Source: VMCP01 sp964527775 (GTDB lineage Bacteria; Bacteroidota; Bacteroidia; NS11-12g; UBA955). Taken from it: a stretch of 64,000 nucleotides of DNA. Where the stretch lies: the NCBI GenBank assembly GCA_964527775.1, contig CAZGQS010000006.1:57961-121960 (forward strand), given 5' to 3'. The notes beneath the pieces were generated by a model. The model was not told where the DNA came from, did no database searches, and worked only from the letters and a program-made list of their open reading frames with translations. Made by a program: the position numbers and the translations under genes. Positions within the stretch are counted from its first letter, which is position 1. Each line of letters opens with the position of its first letter. Below are positions 39,273-48,203 of the stretch, piece after piece.

Positions 39273-40229
39273 TTAGTCAAAACGATTGGCTTCGCGTTGA
39301 GATAATTCTAGCATTTGTTGGTATTGTTCGTCTGTAAGGTCGTTTCTGTAGAAGAACGCAGGGTTCAGCGGATTGTCGTTTTTGCGAACTTCATAGTGAA
39401 GGTGAGGACCAGTAGATCTACCGGTATTTCCCACGTAACCAATTAGTTGTCCGCGCTTTACCTTTTCGCCAGCTCTAACTGCAAATCGACTCAAGTGACC
39501 ATACAAGGTGGTGTATCCATGTCCGTGTTGAACGATGATGTGATTTCCATATCCCCAAGTTTCTTGGGAAACTTTAGAAACGCGTCCGTCACCGGTGGCA
39601 TAAACTTCCGTACCCACTTCGGCGGTAAAATCCATTCCTCCGTGAAACGAAAAAGTATGATAAAAGGGGTCCAGTCTATAACCAAATCCGCTGGCCATGC
39701 GCTTCAGATCTTTGTTGGCAACGGGCATAATGGCGGGAATGGAATTGACTAGGTCAGACCTATTTTTAATGAGTTTATCGAGTTGTTTGTATGACTTTTC
39801 TTGAGTGGCAACCAACGATTTAATTTGGTCCATTCTCACATGAAGTTTTTTGAGGTTGTCGCCGTAAGACAATTTTAACAAGGCGTTGTAGTTGGCTTTT
39901 TCGAGCTTTTCCAATTTTGGAGGATCAACCCCATAGATGGCGCGATAAACTTCAAGATCTTTTTGTTGGAGTTCGGATATTTGTTGGTCTAAAGTTTCAA
40001 TTTGTTTTTCCAGAGAACGAATGGCACTCAAAGTATTTGATTGACTTGCTGCCGCAGAGTTATCAAACTTTTCAGTTAAGAATTGAGCAAGTACCAAGGC
40101 TGTAAGTCCAACAGATACAATGATTAGTGCTGAAAAACCAATCACCCGCCAAATCATGTAGCGACGGTTTTCGGAAACCTTTTCGAAGCTGAGACTTTTG
40201 GGATTATAAAAGTACTTGGTTCTTGCCAT
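39273..40229 (-). CDS. M23-family peptidase (LytM-type) with membrane anchor and coiled coil
   Basis: From ATG 40229. One membrane helix (MIWRVIGFSALIIVSVGLTALVLAQ) is followed by a coiled coil (about 60-160) and a C-terminal LytM domain. Zinc ligands are His and Asp in FHGGMDFTAEVG and His in PHLHYEVRKND, with HGHGYTTLYGHLS between. All ligands are present, so it is probably an active peptidoglycan endopeptidase rather than an EnvC-type activator. Confidence 0.92.
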   Translation of the reverse strand: MARTKYFYNPKSLSFEKVSENRRYMIWRVIGFSALIIVSVGLTALVLAQFLTEKFDNSAAASQSNTLSAIRSLEKQIETLDQQISELQQKDLEVYRAIYGVDPPKLEKLEKANYNALLKLSYGDNLKKLHVRMDQIKSLVATQEKSYKQLDKLIKNRSDLVNSIPAIMPVANKDLKRMASGFGYRLDPFYHTFSFHGGMDFTAEVGTEVYATGDGRVSKVSQETWGYGNHIIVQHGHGYTTLYGHLSRFAVRAGEKVKRGQLIGYVGNTGRSTGPHLHYEVRKNDNPLNPAFFYRNDLTDEQYQQMLELSQREANRFD

Positions 40230-40284
40230 GGTTTCCGAATCGTACAAGTATAACGAAAACCACCCTAAATTTATGCCCGCCCGT

Positions 40285-40809
40285 CTAATTTTCCTCGAAA
40301 AACTCTTTGTACTCAGCAGCTCGTTTTACGTATTCTTGGGCGTTGGAATGTATTTTTTCTTCCACTTCGGGACCTAAAGTTTTGACTATTTTGGCTGGCA
40401 CCCCTAAGACCATGGAATAAGGCGGAACTACCATTCCAGATGGAACTAAAGCATTTGCACCTACAATGGAATAGGCCCCAATTTTAGCGTTGTTTAACAC
40501 CGTTGCACCCATCCCAATCAGTACATGATGATCTAGAATGGCTCCATGAACAATGGCCGAATGTCCAATAACACAATCGGTACCAATTAAGCAAGGGTCA
40601 CCTGGATCGGCATGTAAAACGGCATTATCTTGAATGTTGGTGCGGTCTCCCACTTGAATAAGGTCAGTGTCTCCGCGAAGAACGGCTCCAAACCACACGC
40701 TACTATGCTCGCCCAACTCAACGGTGCCTATGACGGTAGCGTTTGGTGCGATGAATGCAGTCGATGCTTTTTTCGGGGGATGTTTTAAGCGTTCTTTCAG
40801 AGATTTCAT
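40285..40809 (-). CDS. Gamma-carbonic anhydrase-family protein
   Basis: A left-handed beta-helix of hexapeptide repeats. The three zinc-binding His are in NAVLHADPGD and VIGHSAIVHGAIL. GAVLRGDTDLIQVGDRTNIQDN is the typical coil turn. About 174 residues from ATG 40809; the frame extends 13 codons further without support. Catalysis is likely but not certain, because many family members act as acyltransferases or are inactive. A TATGTTTG box lies 32 nt upstream. Confidence 0.9.
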   Translation of the reverse strand: MKSLKERLKHPPKKASTAFIAPNATVIGTVELGEHSSVWFGAVLRGDTDLIQVGDRTNIQDNAVLHADPGDPCLIGTDCVIGHSAIVHGAILDHHVLIGMGATVLNNAKIGAYSIVGANALVPSGMVVPPYSMVLGVPAKIVKTLGPEVEEKIHSNAQEYVKRAAEYKEFFEEN

Positions 40810-40841
40810 GGTTCGAATTTTGCGATTAATGTGTACATCTA

Positions 40842-40849
40842 CAAACATA
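40842..40849 (-). promoter_or_regulatory. -7 box TATGTTTG (gamma-carbonic anhydrase gene)
   Basis: An exact TAnnTTTG on the minus strand, 32 nt before the ATG at 40809. It lies back to back with the hutI TAACTTCG box at 40854-40861. Confidence 0.5.
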
Positions 40850-40866
40850 GGATTAACTTCGCAAGC

Positions 40867-42132
40867 ATGTCAACGATTTTCACCAACATATCGAAGATAC
40901 ACGGGTTAATGTCCCCAGAAAGAAACAAATTCAACCTGAAATTTGGCCAGGAGATGTCTCAAGTTGACGGTCTTTCTGATGCTTACATTAAAGTTGAAAA
41001 CGGCCGTATTTTAGAAATTGGAAGTGGAACTCCTGAACTGAAAGATGAAGATCAAGTGATTGATTTACAAGGAAAAGAAGTAATCCCTGGTTTCGTTGAT
41101 TCACATACGCATTTGGTGTTTGCGGCGCCACGTCACGAAGAATTTTCACTGAGAATCAAGGGGGCGAGTTACGAAGAAATTGCCGAAGCGGGCGGTGGAA
41201 TATTGAATTCGGCGGCGAAATTGAGGCTGATGTCGGAAGATGAACTTTTTGAGCATGCTTCCGAAAGAGTGAAATCAATGATTTTACATGGCACCACGTG
41301 CATAGAAATTAAAAGTGGATACGGACTGAGTGTAGATTCAGAGCTCAAAATGTTGAGGGTAATCAAGAGATTGAAAGCCGCATTTCCCATTTTAATTAAA
41401 GCCACGTTTTTGGGTGCGCACGCCTTTCCGAAGGAGTTCAAACAGCAGCCCGATGCCTACATTCATCTAATTTTAAGAGATATGCTTCCGGCAGTGATTG
41501 CCGATGATTTAGCAGATCATATAGATGTTTTTTGCGACCGTGGATTTTTCACGCAAGAGCAAACCGAAAGGATTTTGACTCAAGCGCGGAAATACGGTTT
41601 GCCATCTAAGATTCATGGTAATGAATTGGGATTAACGGGTGGAGTACAAGTGGCGGTGAAAATGGAATCTTGGAGTGTTGATCACTTAGAACATTGCAGC
41701 GAGGTGGAATTTGAATTGATGCGAGATTCGTTTTCTCATGAATACGGGGGTACCATGCCTGTGGCTTTGCCTGGGACCTCTTATTTCTTGGGAATTCCAT
41801 ATTCCCCAACTCGAAAGATGATTGATTTTGGTTTGCCGGTGGTTCTAGCAACAGACTTCAATCCGGGTTCTAGTCCAATACATTCCTTGCAGAACATAGC
41901 ATCGTTGGCATGCACTCAAATGAAGATGCTTCCCGAAGAGGTATTTCATGCCATTACCTGTAATGCTGCGCACAGTTTGAGGTTGAGCGAAGTAGTGGGC
42001 TCATTGGGAGTGGGAATGAGGGCTGATTTTTTGGTGATGAAAACCCGCGATTCCATAAAAACGATTCCTTATTTTATGGGACAAAATCAGGTGGAAAGAG
42101 TGTTCATCGAAGGGCAAGAGTTTTTTGCCTAA
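40867..42132 (+). CDS. hutI: Imidazolonepropionase
   Basis: The third step of histidine degradation, hydrolysing imidazolone-5-propionate to N-formimino-glutamate. An amidohydrolase fold of 421 residues from ATG 40867. Metal and substrate motifs are FVDSHTHLVFAAPRHEEF, GTTCIEIKSGYGL, SKIHGNELG, SVDHLEHC and LATDFNPGSSP. The other hut genes are not in the window. Only 5 nt separate a TAACTTCG box from the ATG. Confidence 0.95.
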   Translation: MSTIFTNISKIHGLMSPERNKFNLKFGQEMSQVDGLSDAYIKVENGRILEIGSGTPELKDEDQVIDLQGKEVIPGFVDSHTHLVFAAPRHEEFSLRIKGASYEEIAEAGGGILNSAAKLRLMSEDELFEHASERVKSMILHGTTCIEIKSGYGLSVDSELKMLRVIKRLKAAFPILIKATFLGAHAFPKEFKQQPDAYIHLILRDMLPAVIADDLADHIDVFCDRGFFTQEQTERILTQARKYGLPSKIHGNELGLTGGVQVAVKMESWSVDHLEHCSEVEFELMRDSFSHEYGGTMPVALPGTSYFLGIPYSPTRKMIDFGLPVVLATDFNPGSSPIHSLQNIASLACTQMKMLPEEVFHAITCNAAHSLRLSEVVGSLGVGMRADFLVMKTRDSIKTIPYFMGQNQVERVFIEGQEFFA

Positions 42133-42160
42133 AATTCAACACTAGCGCCACAGAATGTAG

Positions 42161-42168
42161 TAATTTTG
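42161..42168 (+). promoter_or_regulatory. -7 box TAATTTTG (bacilliredoxin-suhB operon)
   Basis: An exact TAnnTTTG, 5 nt before ATG 42174. No clear TTG -33 element. Confidence 0.55.
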
Positions 42169-42173
42169 TGATT

Positions 42174-42593
42174 ATGCCTTATCCAGAAATGATGGTGGCT
42201 CCTATGAGAGCCGAGTTGACCAATAAAGGGTTTACCGAATTAAAATCTGCTGCTGAAGTTGAAGCGGCTATGAACGGAAATAACGACACTACTCTGGTAG
42301 TAGTAAATTCAGTTTGTGGTTGTGCTGCGGGAAGCGCAAGGCCAGGAATTTTAAAGTCATTGGAAATTTCGTCTAAAAAGCCAGTTAAATTGGTGACTGT
42401 TTTCGCAGGGCAAGATTTGGATGCAGTGGCTAAAGCACGTGAATTCATGGTGCCATTCCCTCCATCGTCTCCTGCAGTTGCTCTTTTCAAAAATGGTGAA
42501 GTGGTTCACATGGTTGAGCGTCACATGATTGAAGGTAGAACTGCTGATATGGTGGCTGATAATTTAGCAGCTGCTTATGAGCAATTTTGCTAA
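42174..42593 (+). CDS. BrxA/BrxB-family bacilliredoxin
   Basis: A thioredoxin-fold protein of 139 residues with the CGC active site in VVVNSVCGCAAGSARPG and a C-terminal Cys (YEQFC). The family (formerly DUF1094, YphP/YqiW) removes bacillithiol from proteins in Firmicutes and occurs widely in Bacteroidota, many of which make bacillithiol. Its last 17 bases overlap the start of suhB, indicating translational coupling. Confidence 0.92.
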   Translation: MPYPEMMVAPMRAELTNKGFTELKSAAEVEAAMNGNNDTTLVVVNSVCGCAAGSARPGILKSLEISSKKPVKLVTVFAGQDLDAVAKAREFMVPFPPSSPAVALFKNGEVVHMVERHMIEGRTADMVADNLAAAYEQFC

Positions 42594-43374
42594 TCTACTG
42601 CCTGAAGTTCTGAAGTTGTGCAAGGAGGTTGGAGAGTTTCAACTTCAACATCTTCAAAAGGTAGGATTGGAAGCCATTGAAGAAAAAACCGCCAATCAGT
42701 TGGTGAGTTTTGTAGACAAAAACAGCGAGCAAATGCTGGTTGATGGCCTGAAAATTCTACTACCCAATTCAACCATAATAGGCGAAGAAAGTGCTCCAGA
42801 AAACAGAACGTTGACCTCCGAAACCTGGATCATTGACCCATTAGACGGAACCACAAACTTCTTGCATGGACTGCCCGTATTCTCCATCAGCGTGGCTTTG
42901 TTCGTTGACGGACAACCACATTTGGCGGTAGTAGAGTGTCCAGCGTTGAAAGAATCTTTTACAGCTGCTTTGGGAAAGGGAGCTTTTTTGAACGGTGAAC
43001 CCATTGCTGTATCTGCCAATGCTCATTTGAAGAATAGCTTAATTGCCACTGGGTTTCCATACTACACCTTCGGGAAGATGTCTGAATACCTTGAATTGCT
43101 GGAGGTCTTCATGAGGTCTACACAAGGATTGAGACGTATGGGCTCTGCTGCAATAGATTTAGCTTATGTTGCTTGCGGTCGATTTGATGCCTTTTTTGAA
43201 ATGAATTTATCTCCTTGGGACATTGCCGCTGGCATACTTCTGGTAAGAGAAGCGGGAGGGCAAGTAACAGATTTTCACGGTAAGGAAGATATTGTGTTTG
43301 ATCAAGAAATCATTGCTGCTTCGAGCGTGATATATGATACCTTCACCAAAGAAGTTGCTTTAAAGTTGGGTTAA
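42577..43374 (+). CDS. suhB: Inositol-1-monophosphatase family protein
   Basis: A Mg-dependent phosphatase of 265 residues. Motifs are IIGEESAPEN, the metal-binding WIIDPLDGTTNFLHGLP, GSAAIDLAYVACGRFDAFFE and SPWDIAAGILLVREAGG. Such enzymes dephosphorylate myo-inositol 1-phosphate and related sugar phosphates, and SuhB also assists rRNA transcription in E. coli. Start inside the bacilliredoxin gene. Confidence 0.93.
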   Translation: MSNFANLLPEVLKLCKEVGEFQLQHLQKVGLEAIEEKTANQLVSFVDKNSEQMLVDGLKILLPNSTIIGEESAPENRTLTSETWIIDPLDGTTNFLHGLPVFSISVALFVDGQPHLAVVECPALKESFTAALGKGAFLNGEPIAVSANAHLKNSLIATGFPYYTFGKMSEYLELLEVFMRSTQGLRRMGSAAIDLAYVACGRFDAFFEMNLSPWDIAAGILLVREAGGQVTDFHGKEDIVFDQEIIAASSVIYDTFTKEVALKLG

Positions 43375-43394
43375 ACTTTGCCATTGTAAGTTTG
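43366..43394 (+). promoter_or_regulatory. Complete Bacteroidota promoter (TTG, 18 bp, TAAGTTTG)
   Basis: TTG at 43366-43368, 18-bp spacer and TAAGTTTG at 43387-43394, matching both the -33 and -7 elements. It drives the LysE-type gene, whose ATG is 18 nt downstream. The -33 TTG lies within the last codons of suhB. Confidence 0.7.
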
Positions 43395-43412
43395 CAGGGT
43401 TAACTTGCAAAC

Positions 43413-44075
43413 ATGGAATGGGCTTTTGCAGTTGTGCGCGGTATCGGTTACGGATTGTTCTTAGGAATGATGAGTTTCGGGCCTGCATTTTTTGCGCTCA
43501 TTCAAGTAGGAATGCAAGGTGGAAAGAAGGCGGGGTGGCGAATGGCCACGGGTATTTTTTTAGCCGATTTAGTAGTTGCCTTAGCTTGTTTTTATGGTTT
43601 GGCAGGTTTGTTCTCTACGCCTTGGTTTCAATTGGTATTTTCCGGATTTGCAGCTTCTGGCATCTTGTTTATGGGAGTAAGAGGGTTTGTAGTGAAATAC
43701 CGAAATTTCATTGAAAACTTGCAAAAACCTATGAATCCCAATGCAAATTTACTGCAAGGTTTCATTGTCAATTTGATGAATCCCTTCATGATTCTCTTAT
43801 GGGTGGGTATTTTGGGAGCCATTTCTGTGGGACATGACAGCGCAATTGATCAAGAATACACAATTTTGGTGGAGATGATGAGTATATTGCTTACAGTCTT
43901 TAGTTTAGATCTTGGCAAAGTGCATTTGAGTGAATATATAGGAAGGAAATTAAATCTTCGTATTTATTATTATTTCAATAAATATGTAGGGTTGCTTTTG
44001 TTATTGATTGGTGTTTATTATGCCTATCATTTTGTTAAGTTACTGATCAGTCAAGTACCCGCATTATTTCAATAA
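43413..44075 (+). CDS. LysE-family transporter
   Basis: 220 residues with six hydrophobic segments. The N-terminus GIGYGLFLGMMSFGPAFFALIQVGMQGGKKAGWRMATG matches the LysE/RhtB signature, and GFIVNLMNPFMILLWVG is the second conserved loop. The family exports amino acids or related metabolites; the substrate is unknown. A second transporter gene follows after 6 nt. Confidence 0.87.
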   Translation: MEWAFAVVRGIGYGLFLGMMSFGPAFFALIQVGMQGGKKAGWRMATGIFLADLVVALACFYGLAGLFSTPWFQLVFSGFAASGILFMGVRGFVVKYRNFIENLQKPMNPNANLLQGFIVNLMNPFMILLWVGILGAISVGHDSAIDQEYTILVEMMSILLTVFSLDLGKVHLSEYIGRKLNLRIYYYFNKYVGLLLLLIGVYYAYHFVKLLISQVPALFQ

Positions 44076-44081
44076 ATTTTG

Positions 44082-44993
44082 ATGAGTTTTATAGGCCAAA
44101 ATATCAATCTTCTATTGAATGTGGTACTCGGTATGATCATGTTTGGCTTGGGACTAAGCCTTAAAAAACATGATTTTAAAGTGCTCTTTGATCAACCGCG
44201 CTCTTTAGCGGTGGGTTTGTTTTCACAAATGATATTGCTGCCAATTTTAGCCTATTTCTTAGTGTCAAATGCATCCTTGCCAGTGGAGTTTAAGGTGGGA
44301 CTCATGATTCTGAGTGTTTGTCCAGGAGGCATTACTTCCAATTTGGTAAGTTACTTTGTCAAAGGGAATGTGGCACTTTCGGTTAGTTTGACGGTCTCCA
44401 ATGCGGTTTTGTCATTGATTTCAATTCCTTTGTTGGTGAATGTTTTTCTATGGTGGTTGATGCCTGATAAGAACAGTGATTTTATTGCTCTTCCCTTATT
44501 TGACACCTTTGTAGCCATATTCTTGGTTACATTATTGCCCGCGGGTTTGGGAATGTTGGTGCGAACATTCTTAGGCAAGAAAATCTTACAAATTCAAAAG
44601 GTGATCAATATTGTTTTACCCCTTTTGCTATTGTTGGTTTTTGCCATCAAGTTTTTAGCGGGTCAAGATCACGGGGGTACAAGCATGACGGCCAATGAAA
44701 CATTGGTACTTACTCCTTACGTCATTGCATTCAATGTGCTTTCAATGTTGATGGGATTTTTGATTGGAATTCCATTTATGTTATCATTTAAGAATAGAAT
44801 CACCATGGCCATTGAAGTGGGTTTGCATAATACAGCATTGGGTTTGTTGATTGCCGGTCAATTGCTGCACAATACGGAAATGGAAAAACCGGCCTTGGTT
44901 TATGCCTTGTATTCTTTTGCTGTAACTTTTGGAGTGAGTTGGTTACTCATTAGGTTCAGGTTGCATCGCCTGAAAAAACGCAGTAAGTTCTGA
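44082..44993 (+). CDS. Bile acid:sodium symporter-family transporter
   Basis: About 303 residues from ATG 44082, with nine to ten membrane segments. Typical BASS/SBF motifs are VVLGMIMFGLGLSLKKHDFK, LMILSVCPGGITSNLVSYFVKGNVALSVSLTVSNAVLSL and EVGLHNTALGLLIAG. Bacterial relatives carry organic anions with sodium. Convergent with nadD, overlapping by 51 nt. Confidence 0.92.
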   Translation: MSFIGQNINLLLNVVLGMIMFGLGLSLKKHDFKVLFDQPRSLAVGLFSQMILLPILAYFLVSNASLPVEFKVGLMILSVCPGGITSNLVSYFVKGNVALSVSLTVSNAVLSLISIPLLVNVFLWWLMPDKNSDFIALPLFDTFVAIFLVTLLPAGLGMLVRTFLGKKILQIQKVINIVLPLLLLLVFAIKFLAGQDHGGTSMTANETLVLTPYVIAFNVLSMLMGFLIGIPFMLSFKNRITMAIEVGLHNTALGLLIAGQLLHNTEMEKPALVYALYSFAVTFGVSWLLIRFRLHRLKKRSKF

Positions 44994-45533
44994 CACTATT
45001 TCTGCGGGTACTAAATGATGTATGGGTTCGTTTTCCCACAGCAAATCTCGAATTTCAGTAGCAGATATATCTATCAACGGAGCGTCATACCAAGTAGCTC
45101 TAAATGGCATGGGTTCATCTGGCTTTGGGAAGCCAGGACGGGCGTAGACGTGTAACGGACAAATTTGCGATAATTCCTCTGCAAATTGCCATTTATTAAA
45201 GGTGTAAAGGTTATCAGCACCCATAATCAAAGAGAAGTCTTTTTCAGGATATTTCTCTTTAAAATGCAAAACAGATTTATAGGTATAAGAGGGTAAACTC
45301 AAATGAAACTCTTCATCAGAACAACTCAGTTGCGGCTCATTGATTAATGCGTTTTGAACCCATTGCAATCTCAGCGCTGCTGGTATTAAAGTTTCTTCTG
45401 ATTTGTGGGGATTTAGGGGCGATGGAACAAACCACATTTCATCGAAATTGCCATGTTCCAAAATGTATTTTGCAACTTGAAGGTGCCCAATGTGTATGGG
45501 ATTGAAAGATCCAAAATACAAGCCTACTCTCAT
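44943..45533 (-). CDS. nadD: Nicotinate-nucleotide adenylyltransferase
   Basis: NAD synthesis: transfers AMP to nicotinate mononucleotide. The (T/H)xGH motif is in GLYFGSFNPIHIGHLQVAK, the substrate region is WFVPSPLNPHKSEE, MGADNLYTFNKW follows, and the C-terminal ISATEIRDLL corresponds to the ISSTxIR motif. The ATG overlaps the gmk stop (ATGA). Confidence 0.95.
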   Translation of the reverse strand: MRVGLYFGSFNPIHIGHLQVAKYILEHGNFDEMWFVPSPLNPHKSEETLIPAALRLQWVQNALINEPQLSCSDEEFHLSLPSYTYKSVLHFKEKYPEKDFSLIMGADNLYTFNKWQFAEELSQICPLHVYARPGFPKPDEPMPFRATWYDAPLIDISATEIRDLLWENEPIHHLVPAEIVSELTAFFQAMQPEPNE

Positions 45534-46102
45534 GATTCTTTGTGGTAAAAATCTGAAACCAATTTTTCACAGGTTTCAAATGTTTCATCCAATACATCAT
45601 TAACAACTACCACGTCGTATTGGTTTTCAAAGCTCAATTCATAATTGGCTTTTGCTATGCGTTCCTTGAGTTGATGTTCTACCTCGGTACTTCGTTTTGT
45701 GAGTCTTTCTAATAATACATCTACGTTGGGAGGCCTCAGAAAAACTGCTAACGCTTGATCGCCAAATTTGCGCTTTAAGTTTAGTCCGCCTTTCACGTCA
45801 ACATCAAATACTACCATCTTATTATCGGCCCATATTTTTTCTACTTCACTCCATAGAGTTCCGTATAGAATACCGGCATAGACTTCTTCATATTCTAGGA
45901 AGGCATTTTCTTCAATTTTTTGGCGAAAATCATCTTCGGAAAGGAAGTGATATTCACGGCCGTCTACCTCACCTGGACGAGGCTGTCTGGTTGTTGCGCT
46001 CACAGAGAAGCCGAGCTGATGCTGCAGCTTTTCCATCAGGTGTTTCACCACAGTGGTTTTGCCTGATCCCGAAGGCGCTGAAAAGATGAGGAGCTTATTC
46101 AA
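45530..46102 (-). CDS. gmk: Guanylate kinase
   Basis: Phosphorylates GMP to GDP. The P-loop is IFSAPSGSGKTTVVKHL and the GMP-binding region is VSATTRQPRPGEVDGREYHFLSEDDF. 190 residues. The start codon appears to be TTG (46102), 3 nt after the stop of the preceding gene, since no ATG precedes the P-loop; this is unusual for such an essential gene but fits the length. Confidence 0.94.
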   Translation of the reverse strand: MNKLLIFSAPSGSGKTTVVKHLMEKLQHQLGFSVSATTRQPRPGEVDGREYHFLSEDDFRQKIEENAFLEYEEVYAGILYGTLWSEVEKIWADNKMVVFDVDVKGGLNLKRKFGDQALAVFLRPPNVDVLLERLTKRSTEVEHQLKERIAKANYELSFENQYDVVVVNDVLDETFETCEKLVSDFYHKES

Positions 46103-46105
46103 AAC

Positions 46106-48058
46106 TTAGTATAATACAACTTTGGAAGTGCAAAGGTCGTTGTTTTGTTTGAAATTGACCATATAGACCCCGGGTTGTCTGTTTTTGAGGTCAATCCATT
46201 GATATACACTGAAATTAGATTCAAGAGTTTTAGATTCAATGAGTTGCCCCTGCATATTCCTGATTTCGATGATTGCTGGAGTTGCGTTTTTTGCAAATAA
46301 TTCAGGAATTTCTACGGCAAATCCTTCCGAAGCTGGGTTTGGATATACCTTCAACACAGTGGTTTGTTTCTCCAAATCTGCAGTACTAACGGGAAATCCT
46401 ACGGTAAAATCATAGCGAATGGATGTCCCAAAATCAATCCCAAAGTTCTTGTGCAATACACCGCTAACCCCATTTCTTAATTGAAGCGAGCCGTTACCAT
46501 CATAGGTGTTTGCCCACCATCCCAATCCGTCTTCATTGAGATTGTAGTCTTTAGGGGAAATGCCCGTATCTGAGAATTCAAACGAGAAACACCCGTTGCC
46601 CAAGATGATGGTATCTCTGTGGATGGTATTTTTGGCGGTGAAATTCTTCTTTTCATGCACAATGTTTCCTTGCGGTCCAATAATTCTGTAACTGTTCTCG
46701 CTTGGCGCGTTGTTGGTTTTAAATACCACAATGACTTTATTGGGCAGCGCAGGAGGGACTGCGGGCATGGTAACTTGGTGATAGTTGTTGGAAGCATCTT
46801 CATCGGTTTTGCCGTTTACTTTAAGAACACGGCACTCAAATTGGTTACTCACACTCGTCCAGTCAAAATAGGAGGGAAGATAAACATTGAAGGTTTCGTT
46901 TGAGTGAATCACGCCTTTCCAAAGGTATTTTTCCAGTTTTCCACCGGTGATTCCGTATTCCAATTCTAAACTTTGAATGGGTTCTTTACCTGTGTTTCGG
47001 ATTTTCACTTCGGGTTCGCTGCAAATGGGATTCATGCGCGAATATTGAGGGTGATTGGAAGGTTTCAATATGTCTTCAACAGTTGCGTCAGTTTGGTATT
47101 TATATTCCCCAAATTCAACCAAGTACGCGGTGATTACATAGTTTGAGCTTCCGCCTGTGCGCACATAGGTTTCCATGTCGAGGTCAAAAGTGTGAGGCTT
47201 CCCGTTTTCTGGGACTTCAAAGTTGTATTCTTCTACGTTTTGGCCCGGACACCAAGCGGCTCGATCGTAAACCCAAGTGCCACCCTGAGGGAAAACCGGA
47301 TTGCTGCCGCAATCGTCGCGCCAAACCCAAGCGGTGTCAACGTATTGGCTATCAAGCCAGAGGTAACGGCGCTTGGGACAAAACTCAGCGCAGTTGCTGG
47401 GTTGATCCATGCCATGGCCGGTTTGTATGACTTTAAAACGTGAGTATTTGGTACCCACGGTTGGAGTCCAAGAAAAATCTTCGGCGCGAGCCTCAAAGAT
47501 AGAATCGTTGCCATACGGGATGCTCTTTTGCATGATTCGCTGAATGCCAACTACATCTCTGATGGATGGTCCTTCATGCATGATGAATTTTAAAGTGATG
47601 ATCCAGCCGCGTCCGTTGCGGGCTTCATAGCCGGTGTGTCTATATTTGATTTGAACTGAATCTCTGAACAGTGATTGAAAATCGGTGATATCAAACTTCC
47701 AAGTGTGCTTCCACTGACTGTTGAAGGTAAGTCCGTAGGGCGTAATGAATCGCATGATTTCCCATCCCAAAGAATCGTTGAAAGTGCCTCTTCGGTTATC
47801 TAGATAAATATAGTTGAGATAGTCCCATTCTCCGCAGGTCATTCCTGTTGGACACTGAAACGAGAGTTCGCAGTACATTCGTTGAAAGTTTTTATCTTTC
47901 GGGAAAACTCCCCAGCCACTGTAGTCGGTGCTTCCTCGAGAAGGATCTGTTTGTATGAGAACCTTATCGTGGGTGGTGACAATGGTTTGTGCGTTAATTG
48001 CAGTAACAAAAAATAAGTAAGTGAATAACAGGAAACACTTTGGTTTGAGTGAATGCAT
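46106..48058 (-). CDS. Secreted peptide-N-glycosidase F-related protein with type IX sorting domain
   Basis: From ATG 48058: signal KPKCFLLFTYLFFVTAINAQ. Residues about 25-300 hold paired beta-sandwich domains with the PNGase F-type segments CPTGMTCGEWDYLNYIYL and FEVPENGKPHTFDLDMETYVRTGG. A CARDB-like stretch follows (EVKIRNTGKEPIQSLELEY), then a C-terminal T9SS domain (LKVYPNPASEGFAVEIPE to CTSKVVLY). It may remove N-glycans from glycoproteins, as flavobacterial PNGase F does; catalytic residues need alignment. A TATTTTTG box sits 4 nt before the ATG. Confidence 0.82.
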   Translation of the reverse strand: MHSLKPKCFLLFTYLFFVTAINAQTIVTTHDKVLIQTDPSRGSTDYSGWGVFPKDKNFQRMYCELSFQCPTGMTCGEWDYLNYIYLDNRRGTFNDSLGWEIMRFITPYGLTFNSQWKHTWKFDITDFQSLFRDSVQIKYRHTGYEARNGRGWIITLKFIMHEGPSIRDVVGIQRIMQKSIPYGNDSIFEARAEDFSWTPTVGTKYSRFKVIQTGHGMDQPSNCAEFCPKRRYLWLDSQYVDTAWVWRDDCGSNPVFPQGGTWVYDRAAWCPGQNVEEYNFEVPENGKPHTFDLDMETYVRTGGSSNYVITAYLVEFGEYKYQTDATVEDILKPSNHPQYSRMNPICSEPEVKIRNTGKEPIQSLELEYGITGGKLEKYLWKGVIHSNETFNVYLPSYFDWTSVSNQFECRVLKVNGKTDEDASNNYHQVTMPAVPPALPNKVIVVFKTNNAPSENSYRIIGPQGNIVHEKKNFTAKNTIHRDTIILGNGCFSFEFSDTGISPKDYNLNEDGLGWWANTYDGNGSLQLRNGVSGVLHKNFGIDFGTSIRYDFTVGFPVSTADLEKQTTVLKVYPNPASEGFAVEIPELFAKNATPAIIEIRNMQGQLIESKTLESNFSVYQWIDLKNRQPGVYMVNFKQNNDLCTSKVVLY

Positions 48059-48062
48059 TTTC

Positions 48063-48070
48063 CAAAAATA
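48063..48070 (-). promoter_or_regulatory. -7 box TATTTTTG (PNGase F-like gene)
   Basis: An exact TAnnTTTG on the minus strand, 4 nt before the ATG at 48058. Confidence 0.55.
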
Positions 48071-48203
48071 AGGGTAAATAGGGGTCAAAATCAAAAAAAT
48101 AGGAGCAGAATATTAATAAATGATTATTTCGGTGTAGGGCTTTTTAATTTAATGATAACCCAAGGTTAACGAGTTGTACTTAATTGGGTCTGAACTTTGA
48201 ATT